Assembly: GCA_021292105.1 (NCBI GenBank)
Contig: CM037871.1
Location: 34,426,997-34,490,996, forward strand
Length of the DNA stretch: 64,000 nucleotides
From: Anadara kagoshimensis
Taxonomy: Eukaryota > Mollusca > Bivalvia > Arcoida > Arcidae
Reading direction: 5' to 3'
Part shown: positions 23,960 to 35,118 of the stretch, one piece after another
Layout of the letters: every line of letters starts with the position of its first letter
How positions within the stretch are numbered: the stretch's first letter is position 1
Program-made: the position numbers and the translations under genes
Notes under the pieces: generated by a model
The model's input: the letters and a program-made list of their open reading frames with translations, nothing else
Database searches by the model: none
What the model was told of the DNA's origin: nothing

Positions 23960-24490
23960 GACATACACTGACTTATATAACTCCAAAGCTTTTCAAGAAA
24001 AACCTTTCTTCAATGTTTTAGAATTTTACTGTAAGCTTTAAGCATAGAATATCGATTACTGGCTTTAGGTATAGCCCATAAATTTTAAGTATCTTTCATG
24101 ATAAAGTTCCTATCCATTTGAATTAACATAACCCCGGATTATATTGTCACATACACAACAGCATCATTAATATTATGTCGTGCACAACAGTTTTGGTTTC
24201 CACTTTTCAGTATATATCACTTTACTTGTTTGACTTGATTTGGTTAATGAAACCACAGCTGGTCTATCCATTGACTCGCTTTAAAATATACTCAGGTTTA
24301 TTGAAAGTTTCATAGTGACCGACTAGATGAACATTTCCAATCAAACCAAAGAAAGTAAGATATTTTGTTTACAGTTATAAAACATTCTTTCTGAATTTGC
24401 AAAAAAAATTAATAATAATGAATAATATGCTAGCATAAATACTACAGTGTTTTGTCGCTTTCTATTTAAATAAAGATCATGGCCTCCAAT
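23960..24490. other. Unannotated intergenic sequence
   Basis: AT-rich sequence with no gene or repeat recognised. Confidence 0.4.
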
Positions 24491-24496
24491 ATGTGT

Positions 24497-24725
24497 TACG
24501 GCCACGGTAGCCAAGTGGTCTAAAGCAAAGAATTGCAAATCTTAGGCCTCACAGACTAGGCTCAACCCCCGGCTGCTAGTGTGAAAAAGCTTTCAGGTTG
24601 CTTGCCGAAGGTAAATGGTACTCTCTGGGTCCTTCGGTTTCCTCCGCCACCCAGAACTGACCGCCTCGATATAAATGACAGAATATTGTTTGGGATATAA
24701 AACACCATTACTCCACTGTACTCCA
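24497..24725 (+). mobile_element. tRNA-headed SINE, type 2
   Basis: The head ACGGTAGCCAAGTGGTCTAA resembles a tRNA 5' half with an A-box (TAGCCAAGTGG). The B-box GGCTCAACCCC is degraded. The body contains GGGTCCTTCGGTTTCCTCCG, a segment also present in inverted form near 62735. The tail ATAAAACACCATTACTCCAC is nearly the tail of the type 1 SINE at 28868, suggesting both use the same LINE machinery. No clean target duplication was found. Confidence 0.75.
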
Positions 24726-24835
24726 TTCTAATATACATTGGATGCTTGCGAAAAAAGTAAGACACCGACAGGTCAACGAAAACAAAAATGAGGTAGCTTG
24801 TCGCTTGGCGTGGCAGCAGTACCGAAAAATCTCAT

Positions 24836-25187
24836 TTCATTCATCCGACCTCAGATCAGACTAGATTACCCGCTGAATGTAAGCATATCACTAATCGGAG
24901 GAAACTATTGTCTTCTCTTTTTGTTTGCTTGTACCTTTCATAAGCTTGTTTTTCTTTGTGTACTTAGTTGCATTGTTTAATTCCAGTTCGTGTTTCAGTA
25001 ACAGATTTTGGAGTTAAGTGGTCAGACGAGATTACCCGCTGAATGTAAGCATATCACTAATCGGAGGAAACTATTGTCTTCTCTTTTTGTTTGCTTGTAC
25101 CTTTCATAAGCTTGTTTTTCTTTGTGTACTTAGTTGCATTGTTTAATTCCAGTTCGTGTTTCAGTAACAGATTTTGGAGTTAAGTGG
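24836..25187 (+). repeat. 28S-rRNA-headed repeat: 166-bp tandem pair
   Basis: CGACCTCAGATCAGACTAGA followed by TTACCCGCTGAATGTAAGCA and TATCACTAATCGGAGGAAA reproduces, with a few substitutions, the conserved first 60-odd nucleotides of eukaryotic 28S rRNA. Similarity stops after GGAGGAAA. An unrelated about 110-bp body follows (CTATTGTCTTCTC... to GGAGTTAAGTGG). The unit from TCAGAC (24856) to 25021 is repeated at 25022-25187 with one difference noticed. This is not a functional rRNA gene. It is either a 28S-derived SINE or a captured rDNA fragment duplicated recently. Confidence 0.82.
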
Positions 25188-25442
25188 GGTAATGCTGTTT
25201 AACGTCCTAGTCAAAATATTTCACTTATATAAAGACGTCGCCAGCTATAGGCGAAGGTGCAGAAAGTTTGCCTGTATGTTGCGCTGATGACATTATACAG
25301 CAGGGTTCTTTATCAAACCTCGCTTTACATGACACAGGTTTCAAGTTCCCATCCGCAAGAACTGTGACTTTCATTTCTTAATGCCGAGTGTTTGGCGACT
25401 GAACAGTCACGTCTTGGGTCAGACTCGGTCGGGGTTCACATA
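25188..25442 (-). mobile_element. tRNA-type SINE type 1 (-), head truncated
   Basis: It is the reverse complement of the body and tail of the 28868 SINE: GTAATGCTGTTTAACGTCCT at the tail side, then TATAGGCGAAGGTGCAGAAA, ATTATACAGCAGGGTTCTTT and TCACGTCTTGGGTCAGACTC. The tRNA head is missing beyond CGGTCGGGGTTCA, where a remnant of the B-box region lies. Confidence 0.82.
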
Positions 25443-25444
25443 TT

Positions 25445-26205
25445 TTGGTAATATACAGTCTTAAAACTGGTTATAAATACATTTAACAGTTAGGAACCTA
25501 CGTAAGTATTTTAACTAAACTCTTCAATATATAAAATATGTGCCTATTCTAAGTAGGAAGTTATTTTGACAGGTTTTTTTTTCTTGTTTAGTGCATCGTG
25601 CTGTGAATGTGTATTTGGTGTCCTTTGTTAAATTTTAAATTAGTAACATTTTATTTAAGCTATTATTGTACGGCTATATTTGATTCAAATTACAATATCT
25701 CCGTGATGCCCAATTATTCAAATTGTAATGGTTCGATCAGATAAAATCATTCCAATAAATGTCCAAACACAGTCGGTGTCAAATTTTATTATTCCAAATC
25801 TCTAAATCAATCTGAAAATGATATTACAGAGCATGTTTCTTCAAATTAGTGATCACTTTGATTGCGCTATAATCTTTTCAATTCCGTTAACATCACACAT
25901 TAAGCAATTTACTGATCGCGCTTAGAAACACGAGCACAATGCTGATTTCAAATCTAAAAGTCAATCATTTCAAATAAGTTGTTTGAGCTTAATAGCCAAG
26001 AAATTCAATTTGTAAAGACCTTCAATGATTTATAATTTGTAAAGAGTAAAACCCAATCTAGAATTGCATGATTGATAAAAAATTTAACTTTGATTTTATA
26101 ATAAAGCCGATTTTTCACAATAATGATGAATGTTGGAGTAGTTTAACGTCTACATGTAGCACGTTGGCCAATGCTGACCTGAAAAAAGACTAGAATTAAG
26201 AGCCA
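25445..26205. other. Unannotated intergenic sequence
   Basis: AT-rich sequence with no gene or repeat recognised. Confidence 0.4.
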
Positions 26206-26209
26206 ACCC

Positions 26210-26212
26210 CCC

Positions 26213-26279
<67 letters not shown>
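26210..26279 (+). repeat. (CA)n(GA)n compound microsatellite
   Basis: A short CA run passes into about 25 GA units. Confidence 0.96.
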
Positions 26280-26281
<2 letters not shown>

Positions 26282-26284
26282 TTA

Positions 26285-26485
26285 ATACATGTACATTCCC
26301 GCGACCTTGACCCTTCCAATATGACCTTGGTTCAAGGTCATGACGCACCCATTGAGCCATGAAGATTATCCATGTGAAGTTTTATGACAGTCATTCAAAG
26401 CAATTACGAGATATGGACCGGACACGATTTTACACGGACGGACAGACAGACAGGCATGGTAATTCCTATATACCCCCTAAAACTG
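26285..26485 (+). repeat. Dispersed repeat with ATGACCTTGG...CACGGACGGACAGACAGACA
   Basis: The ordered phrases CGCGACCTTGACCCTTCC, TGACCTTGGTTCAAGGTCAT, AGATATGGACCGGACACGAT, GACGGACAGACAGACAGGCA and ATTCCTATATACCCCC match, from memory, a widespread bivalve repeat. The TGACCTTGG/TTCAAGGTCA pair is an inverted nuclear-receptor half-site. No coding capacity. Confidence 0.6.
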
Positions 26486-26489
26486 TTGT

Positions 26490-27590
26490 AACGAAGACTC
26501 AGTAAATTACTATGCAATAACAGAGCATGGTTCATGTTTATAGTAACCTTATTACAATATAAGTAAGACTCTTAATCAGCTGGTCTTGTTAAGTGACCTG
26601 ATGACCTTAAACAGATAGTTACTTATGTTTTTGTGTATTGCATGTATCTGCTGCTCAAGACTTTTTAAAAAGTAAACCCTTGGTGGGTTTAAGTCTACAA
26701 ATTGTATTTTAGCTACAAACACTGGGTATCATTATGCTCCTTAACGTTTGGAAAATATTTACGTCGCAAATCCCTAGAATAATGTCATTATACGAGAAAA
26801 TTCAATTTCCAATGAAAGTTGTTGCTTTGCAAAAACGCTAGGGGCATCACGTGGTATGCTGCAGAGTCCTCATCGTTACGATCAGGTAGACATCGCAAAC
26901 ATCATACTTCACCACATTGCCATACATCAGATCAATCCTTATCAAATTATCAATTCACATCCGTTGTTTCAGTACAACTTTGAGTCATATTGCAGGATAT
27001 GATTTTTTAATTTAATAAAACAAATGTTTTGTTTGATAGATTTTTTAAATAATCAATAAATGCATTTCTTCTAGGGTTACCTCACTTTTATCCAAACAGA
27101 AATAAAATTGCAGATTTCTCCTAGGATTTACAGATAAAACACTGTCTGTTAATGAGATTTCTGATAGACCTTTGTAATTCTGTTTGCTCTCACAAAATAC
27201 ATTAACGATCCAGTAAGCCCTCTATGTTTATTATAGACACGTTTTGAATAGGTATATGACCGTGGTAATACAACGTTGCTTTGCCTACGTAAGTCTTGTC
27301 ATACAATTAAAACGTGTGTAACTTCACAACATCTTCAAAACGTGTGTTTGCTAATAATTCAATTCTCATTTGTTTCAAGAATTTTGATTGGTCAGACATT
27401 TTCTGTTATGTTTGCATGAATCGATTGGCTCCCAGTGACGTCATCTTATAGACGACGCATTTGAATTCCTACGCCATACCGATGCTACTTTTTATTTGCT
27501 ACGGCTATATTTTTGTTTAAATTGTTGATTTGTTGTGGAAAAAATTCTATAAATTGAGTTATAAAAAAAATAATAAATTTTTCATTTATG
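26490..27590. other. Unannotated intergenic sequence
   Basis: No gene is seen. One CRE-like GTGACGTCAT lies near 27436. Confidence 0.4.
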
Positions 27591-27597
27591 TTATTGA

Positions 27598-27684
27598 AAT
27601 ATGAAAAAATTGGACAATTTGCACACGTAACATAATTCACTACGGTAACTATTCAGTGTGCAAAATGTCCAATTCTTTCATATA
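27598..27684. repeat. Imperfect hairpin, about 29-bp arms
   Basis: AATATGAAAAAATTGGACAA plus TTTGCACAC pairs with GTGTGCAAAATGTCCAATTC plus TTTCATATA across a 29-base loop. The two arms differ at a few A/T positions. It may be a tiny foldback element. Confidence 0.8.
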
Positions 27685-27784
27685 TTCCACAACAACACTA
27701 ACTATCAGTATATATGCAAAATATATATTTTATTATATTTTTATTATTTTATTAATAACAGAACATTTCAACATCTGCTATTAA

Positions 27785-27935
27785 ACCAAAACAAACATAT
27801 CAATCTATGTCAAAACACAATCCCAAAAAAGTAAAAACTTTAAACCTGGCAATTTTGAAGCTGGCAAGTGAGCTTTCAACAGGGAAGTGATGATGAGACC
27901 GTGTGCTCCGGATGGTAAGCATCTCTTGTTTAGCT
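27785..27935 (+). repeat. Family B fragment (+)
   Basis: AAACAAACATATCAATCTAT, AAACACAATCCCAAAAAAG and GACCGTGTGCTCCGGATGGT follow the family B order, ending before the distal half. Confidence 0.7.
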
Positions 27936-28230
27936 CTTCCAATTTCGCTACCGCAGTGGTAAATATAATACCTATGCTTTTGTTATATTATTATTGCTTT
28001 GTTACCGGCTTATTTTAATCATTTCAGAATAAAAACCAATTATTTTTATATATGTTAGAATAAAGCCTTAAGTAAGATTTTTTAAGTTAGAATTAATGGG
28101 ATCTTGTATTTCTTTAGCATTTGGGACCTTCCTTCAATAAAAATGGAGACAAACGGATAACATTGATATATGAGAGTTGTAAATGGACTGGCGTTTATTG
28201 TACGATTGTACTGTAACTGTCTGTACAGTA

Positions 28231-28426
28231 CAGACCTGTCGAAAGTTTAACACTGGGCTAACGAAATGAAGTCGAAGCTCGGCTACCAAATTGACAAATG
28301 ACCGAGCTATGGGCAGCTAGTGACCAAAAGCTGCAGTAGATAGAAAGCACCTGTCAAAAAAAACTTACGGGGGCTGTTGGTTCGGCAGCAATACGTTAAC
28401 TTAGTGTTAAACTTTCGACAGGTCTG
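28231..28426. mobile_element. Family T TIR element, copy 3 (best-preserved, 196 bp)
   Basis: CAGACCTGTCGAAAGTTTAA (left) and TTAAACTTTCGACAGGTCTG (right) are perfect inverses over 20 bp, and the similarity continues inward (CACTGGGCTAACG versus CGTTAACTTAGTG). TA lies at 28229-28230 and 28427-28428. The interior has CTAGTGACCAAAAGCTGC-like modules and no coding frame. This copy defines the family. Confidence 0.93.
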
Positions 28427-28867
28427 TACTGCGTATTTTCACAGGGGACTTTTTGTCTAGATTCATTCATCATTGTCTTAAATACTGTACAAACGCGTAT
28501 AAATCCCAATGATACTGATGAAGTCCTAAGGGCTCTAGGGAAATGGCAATATTTAGATAAAACGGCGTCAAATCTTAATAGAAAGCGTCACATTTTGTCT
28601 ACATCCGTGGGCTTTTTAAAAATCAGTTTTGCTTAGAATACAACAACAAAATTGATGACATTAGATATACAAACATTGCAAAAAAATATATAAAGGAGTG
28701 GTTCGGATTCTACTCTATATCTAAAATCAAACGTGCTAAATAGTTTTATCTACAAGTCGATTCTCAATGGCTTTGGAAAGTCGGCTTTTAAATACAAAAC
28801 AAATGTTATAAAATACAAAATAAACATTGAAAAATAAAAATTAAAATTGTATATCAAAATACAAATT

Positions 28868-29205
28868 TAAACCACTGCGGTAGCTCAGTTGGTAGAGTGC
28901 TCGCTCCGTAAGTGGGAGGTCGTGGGTTCGATCCCCGGGCGGGTCTGACCAAGACGTGAAAGTGGGTAGTGCCTTTTTGTCGCCAAGCACTCGGCATTAC
29001 GAAATGAAATCACAGTTCTTTCGGATGATAACTTAAAATAAACGAGGTCCTGTGTCACGGTGGGCTTGGCACGAATAAGAACCCTGCTGTATAATGTCAT
29101 CAGCGCAATGCACAGGCACAATTTCTGCACCTTCGCCTATAGCTAGCGACGTCTCGATATAAGTAAATATTCTTGACTGGGACGTTAAACACCATTACTC
29201 AACTC
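28868..29205 (+). mobile_element. tRNA-headed SINE type 1, intact, with 12-bp target duplication
   Basis: The head GCGGTAGCTCAGTTGGTAGA has a full A-box, and GGGTTCGATCCC is a perfect B-box. The intervening loop TCCGTAA would give a Thr-like CGT anticodon. The body includes CAGTTCTTTCGGATGATAAC and GAGGTCCTGTGTCACGGTGG, and the tail is GACGTTAAACACCATTACTC. The flanks AAAATACAAATT at 28856-28867 and 29206-29217 are identical, which proves insertion by retrotransposition. The head is not an active tRNA gene: it lacks a matching acceptor stem 3' half. Confidence 0.93.
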
Positions 29206-29217
29206 AAAATACAAATT

Positions 29218-29800
29218 ATAACGGTTGTAAGAGTTAGATTAGGAATATCCAATTAAACTATAATTATGCTGAAACTTGTAAGTACGTACTACAATAGTTA
29301 CATTGGTTATTTCAAAACATCCCAAACAATTACAGAATGGTAGATAACAAACATTAATTAGGGAACGGTAAGGCTTCGAATTCTACTCGATGTTACAACA
29401 TCGTCAAATCTTGTTATAACATTGCAGATTGTTAGGTTTTTATGTACATAATAATGAGCCATTAGAGAAGTGTCTATTTCCACAAGGAATCATCTTCTTT
29501 ATATTTCAATGAATAATAAGCATTATAATGGGCAAATTTTCTCCTTGTTATAGGTTCTTCTAATTGTGTTTGTAACTAATTGGCTTTTAGCGGGTATTTT
29601 TGTAAATTGACGAGAAGAAAAGAACTAGTTTTGTGCAAATTAATGTCCAATTTTCTAAAACATATTAGTATACGCTTGAATAAGTTGCTAGTTAATCCAG
29701 TCTGTTGTATTCAGTTTTTGTTGTCAATGTTTATGTCATTAAGACTGTTGTAGCCGAGATTTTTTTTATTAATTTAGTATAACCAAAGCAACCAACATGA
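29218..29800. other. Unannotated intergenic sequence
   Basis: No gene or repeat is recognised. Confidence 0.4.
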
Positions 29801-29801
29801 C

Positions 29802-29803
<2 letters not shown>

Positions 29804-29867
<64 letters not shown>

Positions 29868-29877
29868 GAGGAGAGAG
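29804..29877 (+). repeat. (GA)n microsatellite
   Basis: About 30 GA units with a GAGGAGGA interruption near the 3' end. Confidence 0.97.
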
Positions 29878-29879
29878 AT

Positions 29880-30918
29880 TTAATAAAGTACCATTTTCAG
29901 AATACTGACATACTAATTATTTCTTGGATTTACCCAACAAACATGTCACAATCACATAAACGCGACAAACAGTCACTTTCAACAAGCAATGACTAGAGGA
30001 GAGATTCAAAACACTATTCTTTAAACGTAACAACCAATGGGCAACAAAACACGCATATCTACATGCATGGCATTTAATGATAATGAGAGAGAAAGAGCAT
30101 ATTCATTTGAAAATGGCTTTTGGAATATTAGAACCATCAATCTAACGATAATGAATTACTTTACCTAAAATAGACTGTCAAAAACCATTAATTATCAATA
30201 CCAAGTAAGCTTAGATTTACTCCGGATGGCATATAATAGAAAAAGGATAATTGTATGTTATAAGTGAAGGCCAAATAATTCATGATAAAACAGGAAAATT
30301 GTCCTGGAAATATTTATGGAAAATGAAATATTTTATGTCCCACAGTGCTAGTCTTAATGATTGCATGAATAAGAGTATCGCTTTTAATTATAGAACCTTA
30401 ATATAAGCTCTAGTTGATGAGAAATGATTTTATGCTTTTAGAAAGCTGCTGTTTGAATGATATGATTAAAGCAATTAGTTTCTTATTTTCTGATGGAATA
30501 TATTATACGTCGATGGACGATTTATGCCACTTGTTTCTTTCTTCGTGGAATACAAAAGGCAATAATATAAAAACTACAGGTACTGCTTATCAAATCTTTC
30601 AGTAACTCTGCAATTAACAGTAAAATGCTCCAAAACATTGTGTGACGTCGGACAAGAACCAAACATCTTATGTTGGCCTGTTCTGTTGATTGTATATGTG
30701 GATCTAGTCGGTCAATATAAACTCTTCAATGAGGATTAGTACGTATGCCGTAGTTCGATGTCTCTCTTAGCCTCCCATTATGATACGACTTGTAGGGCGC
30801 AAACAATCAAACCAAGGTGATTTGTTCCATAAGATGATCTATTTCTCAGACACTGCTGTAATTAAATCATAGAACAACGAATATAAATCGATATAATGAT
30901 ATAAAATACCAAAACAAC
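29880..30918. other. Unannotated intergenic sequence
   Basis: The 63-codon open frame at 30414-30605 shows no recognisable family and no splice or promoter context. It is not called a gene. Confidence 0.4.
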
Positions 30919-31156
30919 CACTAATGACGGTGTGAGACCAAAGTCAAAATTATCACATGATTTATCTCATTATTTCTATTACTGTTTGGGGAAGAAAAAT
31001 ACAGAATTGTTTTCAAGTTAATGTGGGATTATATATGATAAAATTTGAAAAAAAAACATCTAATGATGGTGTGAGACCAAAATCAAAATTATCATATGAT
31101 TTATCTCATTATTTCTATTAGATTTTGGTGAAGAAAAATACAGAATTGTTTTCAAG
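30919..31156 (+). repeat. Two-copy tandem duplication (about 130 bp)
   Basis: GGTGTGAGACCAAAGTCAAA to GAATTGTTTTCAAGTTAA (30929-31021) is repeated with small changes at 31060-31160. The second copy abuts the truncated family T element. Confidence 0.88.
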
Positions 31157-32630
31157 CTAACGAAAACGTTCGAAACTCTACAGTCGGACGACCGAAACAT
31201 CGACAGCTACTGGCCGAAGCACAACGGAACAATTTTTCATACTCTTTCATACCCAGGAACATCATTGAGCAAACTGTAAAATGGAACTTTAATCTTTACA
31301 TCTGTTTCATTGACTTTGAAAAAGCATTCGACATTGTTCATCAAGAAACACTATGGAAAATCATGAAACAATATGGCATCCCAGACAAGATAATCAAAAT
31401 AGTAAAATGCATATACAGCAACAACGAATGTGATGTAATAACATCAAATGGTTTAAAATCAAATCCGGAGTTAAGCAATGTTGCAACATGTCCGGCTTCC
31501 TGTTTCTCATGGTTATCGACTGGGTCATGAGAAAATGAACTGCCGCAAATAACACAGGAATACGATGGAACTTCACCACCAAACTGAATGAACTAGATTA
31601 TGCAGTTGACATTGCAATAATCTAAAGCACAAAAGATCAGCTACAGAGAAAATTCAGTGACAAAAGCAACAATGCCCACTCCACTGGCCTCAAAAGCAAT
31701 GCGTCAAAAACCAAGGGGATGAGATTCAATGCAAACAACGCTCAACCAATCACAAGCAACGACCAGAAAGTAATTGAAGATGTCAAAACCTTTACATACC
31801 TAGGAGCAATACTAACCAACACAGGAGGGACAAATGAAGATATCAGAAGACGACTCCGTCTCGCCCGATTAACATTCAGCAAAGTAGCTCCTATTTGGAA
31901 CAACAGCCAGATCTCAAAAAGAACAAAATTCCGCCTGCTAAACTCAAAGGTACTAGCAGTCCACCCACCTGTATGGCAGCGAAACATGGAAAATGACAAA
32001 AACCGAAAACGCAATGGTAGACACCTTCCTCCACAAATGTCTAAGAAGAATTTTAAACATCTACTGACCACAGAAAGTATAAATGAAGAAACAAGAGCAA
32101 GAGCTGGGGTAGAAAAGATCAGCACAACAATCAAAAGAAGAAGATGGAAATGGCTGGGTCACGTTTTGAGAATGGAAAACAGCAGGTACGCAAAACTGGC
32201 ACTTACCTGGACACCAGAGGGGAAGAGAAAAAGAGGACAATCCAAAGAGGCTTGGAGAAGGACCACTGGAAGAGAACGAAAGGAACTAGGATACAATTCA
32301 TGGACTGAGGCAACAAAAGTAACAACAGATAGAGAAAAATAGAGAGAACTTGTTAACGGCCCGATTCTCCTCATGGAGAGACGGAAATAAGTCAAGTAAG
32401 TCAAATCACTGGCCAAAAAATTTTACAAGAGATATATATAAAACATGTCGAGATGTAGCTAACGAGGGACCGCCATGATCATGAGCTGTCGATTTGCTGA
32501 GATATTGACAGCTGTTGGCCGAAAAGCTAACAAGAGATAAAAACTGTCGAATTACAGCTAACTAGTGGCCAAAAAAACTGCCAATTCCGCACTCATTCGT
32601 TAGCTCAGTGTTATTAAAACGACGGGTCTG
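31157..32630. mobile_element. Family T TIR element, copy 4, carrying a LINE insertion
   Basis: Left part: GCTAACGAAAACGTTCGAAA followed by CGACAGCTACTGGCCGAA (the outer left TIR is missing). Right part: 32408-32630, ending TAGCTCAGTGTTATTAAAAC then GACGGGTCTG with TA after it. The interior between them is the LINE at 31219-32407. Confidence 0.78.
31219..32407 (+). pseudogene. 5'-truncated LINE reverse transcriptase pseudogene
   Basis: The plus strand encodes the C-terminal half of a non-LTR retrotransposon polyprotein. First comes an RT palm segment (FIDFEKAFD, then ETLWKIMKQYGIPDKIIKI), then after frameshifts a damaged catalytic box that reads YAVD where YADD is expected (near 31600). A 207-codon frame (31719-32342) follows with KTFTYLGAILTNTGG and RRWKWLGHVLRM, and WTPEGKRKRGQ after it. 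It ends in-frame at TAG 32339-32341. The 3' end is a short repeat tail (AAGTCAAGTAAGTCAA). The flanks ACTGGCCGAA (31209-31218) and ACTGGCCAAA (32408-32417) look like a target duplication with one change. There are several frameshifts, so it is dead. These motifs fit an endonuclease-RT LINE common in molluscs and flatworms; the clade is not fixed. Confidence 0.88.
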
Positions 32631-32639
32631 TACTATACT

Positions 32640-33150
32640 CGACAGTAAATTTATATTTCAAATAACATGCATCTATTAATAGATAATCTGTAGGTTCCTT
32701 GTGCATAACAAGTCATTAATATAAATCATAGTTAAATACGTCATGATATAGAATTTGGTTTAAAACCTGGGATTTATATATGAGTGAAATACAGGATTAT
32801 ATCGACATTTCAGTCAGGGATAAAGCTTTAAAAATAAATCATGCGTTAACTGGCTATATAAGTGATGCTATGCCTGATTTTCTTTAGTCATTAGACTCCC
32901 CAGTTTTCGGCCATAAACAAAATAACAAAGGACCTTACCCCTAAAATATGCAAAATATGTGGTTCTTGTACACTCTACTTTATCTTGTAAAGATCTTTCT
33001 ACGCCTTTGAACTTGATGTTGACGTCACTCGTGGCTTCGTACAAAGTTATGACTGACGGTAGAATGGGACGAAACATACAAATGGATGTTCTAAACATTT
33101 CTGTGTGGCGGGCATCGAGTTAGAAAGAAACGCTAGTCCAGTATACGTAT
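32640..33150. other. Unannotated intergenic sequence
   Basis: No gene or repeat is recognised before the segmental duplication. Confidence 0.4.
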
Positions 33151-33324
33151 AATCCATTATACGAGTAGTTATAAATGTATGTGAAGAAGTAACTCTGCAA
33201 TGTGGATTTGAAAAAAGGGAAATGGACCATAAACGGCATGTTTCTGATTCAGAATACTTAAAAGAGCATATTTACACCATAAGATTTACAGAATAAAATC
33301 TGGTTTAACATAAGGTTCGATTTA

Positions 33325-33487
33325 CGTCAACCTGCCTTAAAGACCATCTCTATAAAAGGGCCACGCGCTTATAAAGGCCAGTAGAATTGTATCTTAATTG
33401 TTCTTTATTCATATTATTTAAACCTGTATAACCGTTAAATCTATTTTTACTGGTTCCCTTGGTGGCCTTTATAGACAGGTTTGACTG
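33325..33487. mobile_element. Family P TIR element (in copy A)
   Basis: GTCAACCTGCCTTAAAGACC ... ATAGACAGGTTTGACTG with TA at both outer flanks. The left end has lost its first CA relative to the copy B element. Confidence 0.85.
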
Positions 33488-34247
33488 TATGTAAAAGAGG
33501 CCAGGAGAATATATGATAAAATCAACATTTGTCGTTGATATTCAATTAAAAGAGTTTGTTCGACAAGGCTATCGGTACAGCTGACGGTCGGTATTCTTTA
33601 AAAAAATCACTGAAAACAGCGATGGTCGATATACTCAAGTTTTATGAAACACGGGCCAATCTCTTTCCCTCTCGAATTACTACATTGACTTACATGTGTA
33701 TGTAATATAAGAATATTACATTTATGAGAGGATGGAAATGAAAAGTTGCACTCTAGTGATCAAATGTCACCCTCGTCCAATATTACATTATGTATCGAAT
33801 AGCTATTTGATATTAAATTAACAATACATAGTCGCTAACGTAAAAGCTTTTGAATTCTACTGTTTAAAATTCCCTTTAACAATATCACATTAACCCTGTT
33901 CGCATTTGTATGCCTTGACGGCTATTCATCAACACATTCAGTACATATCGTCGTATTATAGCACTATCTGTACCTGTATGTTGCAGGGAGAGAGAAAGGC
34001 CTGGGCATTCAACATCTTTAACTGTCATGTGTTAATTTTTGAATTTTTTTAGCTAATAAATTATTAAAATTACATAACTCAGTTTGCTAGAATCATGTGT
34101 CCTGTAATTATTGAAGTTAAGCTCGAATCTTTACTGCATAGTTTGTATCTGTATAAGTGGGAAAAAGATAACATCCTGAAAATAATGAAAAATAAACGGT
34201 AATATACTAAGTGAGAAGAAGTTCACAGATTTCTTGATAGTGTTGTC

Positions 34248-34281
<34 letters not shown>
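34248..34281 (+). repeat. (GA)n microsatellite
   Basis: About 15 GA units with one GG interruption. It is the counterpart of the longer tract at 35972-36038. Confidence 0.95.
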
Positions 34282-34954
34282 ATTATTGTTTATCCGTATC
34301 AGCCGTATCAGCATTATCGCAGCGAGACTTTCACTATGATACAAAATTTATTGTACACTCACTGTGGTACAAAATGGAAGCACTACAAATAATGTGGTAA
34401 AAATGGCTTGCATAACCGGTACAAAATGGTCAAAGAAAAGGGTACGGAATAAGTAAGAAAACTTGATTTACAGAATACATAATATGAAATACCCAAGGTA
34501 CAATACCAATACACTTTACGATTAAATGAAATCAGGACATATACAAAAAAACTAAACAAGAAGTTAAACTATATTTACAATTAAAGTGGTCGCTCAAATG
34601 GTGTATAATCATATAGCACCTGCCTAGTGCACAGGGGTCTGGTATCAGGATATTTTTTATTCGGAAATATCCCGATTCCAGACCCTTATGGCCTAGTGTT
34701 GAAATTTTGTCATTTTAGGGGTCTCGAGTTATACTATTATCAGATTTGTTTGCTTAAAATTTACTTACAATTCTTATTAGACTGTCATTATAAATAATCC
34801 ATTGAACGAGTAGTTATAAGTAACTCTGCAATTAAGGATGTTCTTGTGGATTTGAAAAAAGGGAATCGGACCATAAACGACATGTTTCTGATTCAGAATA
34901 CTTAAAAGATAAGATTTACAGAATAAAATCTGGTTTAACATAAGGTTTGATTTA

Positions 34955-35118
34955 CAGTCAACCTGCCTTAAAGACCATCTCTATAAAAGGGCCACGCGCT
35001 TATAAAGGCCAGTAGAATTGTATCTTAATTGTTCTTTATTCATATTATTTAAACCTGTTAAACCATTAAATCAACTTTTACTGGTTCCCTTGATGGCCTC
35101 TATAGACAGGTTTGACTG
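34955..35118. mobile_element. Family P TIR element (in copy B)
   Basis: CAGTCAACCTGCCTTAAAGA ... ATAGACAGGTTTGACTG, TA on both sides. This is the duplicated partner of the copy at 33325. Confidence 0.87.

Larger units (their letters stand above)
33151..34784 (+). repeat. Tandem segmental duplication, copy A
   Basis: It begins AATCCATTATACGAGTAGTT and ends TTCTTATTAGACTG. It is near-identical over its length to 34796-36982. Contents: family P element, (GA)n tract (34248-34281) and a GGTCTGGTATCAGGATATTT hairpin (34627-34682). No gene inside. Confidence 0.92.

Noticed and set aside
24856-25187. True 28S rRNA gene fragment from an rDNA array
   Set aside because: Only about 60 nt match, similarity ends abruptly, and the surrounding sequence is SINEs, not ITS or rRNA.
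28868-28945. Functional tRNA-Thr gene
   Set aside because: A- and B-boxes are good, but there is no matching 3' acceptor strand, and it continues into a SINE body with a target duplication around the whole unit.
31719-32342. Active LINE reverse transcriptase gene
   Set aside because: The catalytic box reads YAVD, several frameshifts separate the RT palm from this frame, and the 5' half is missing.
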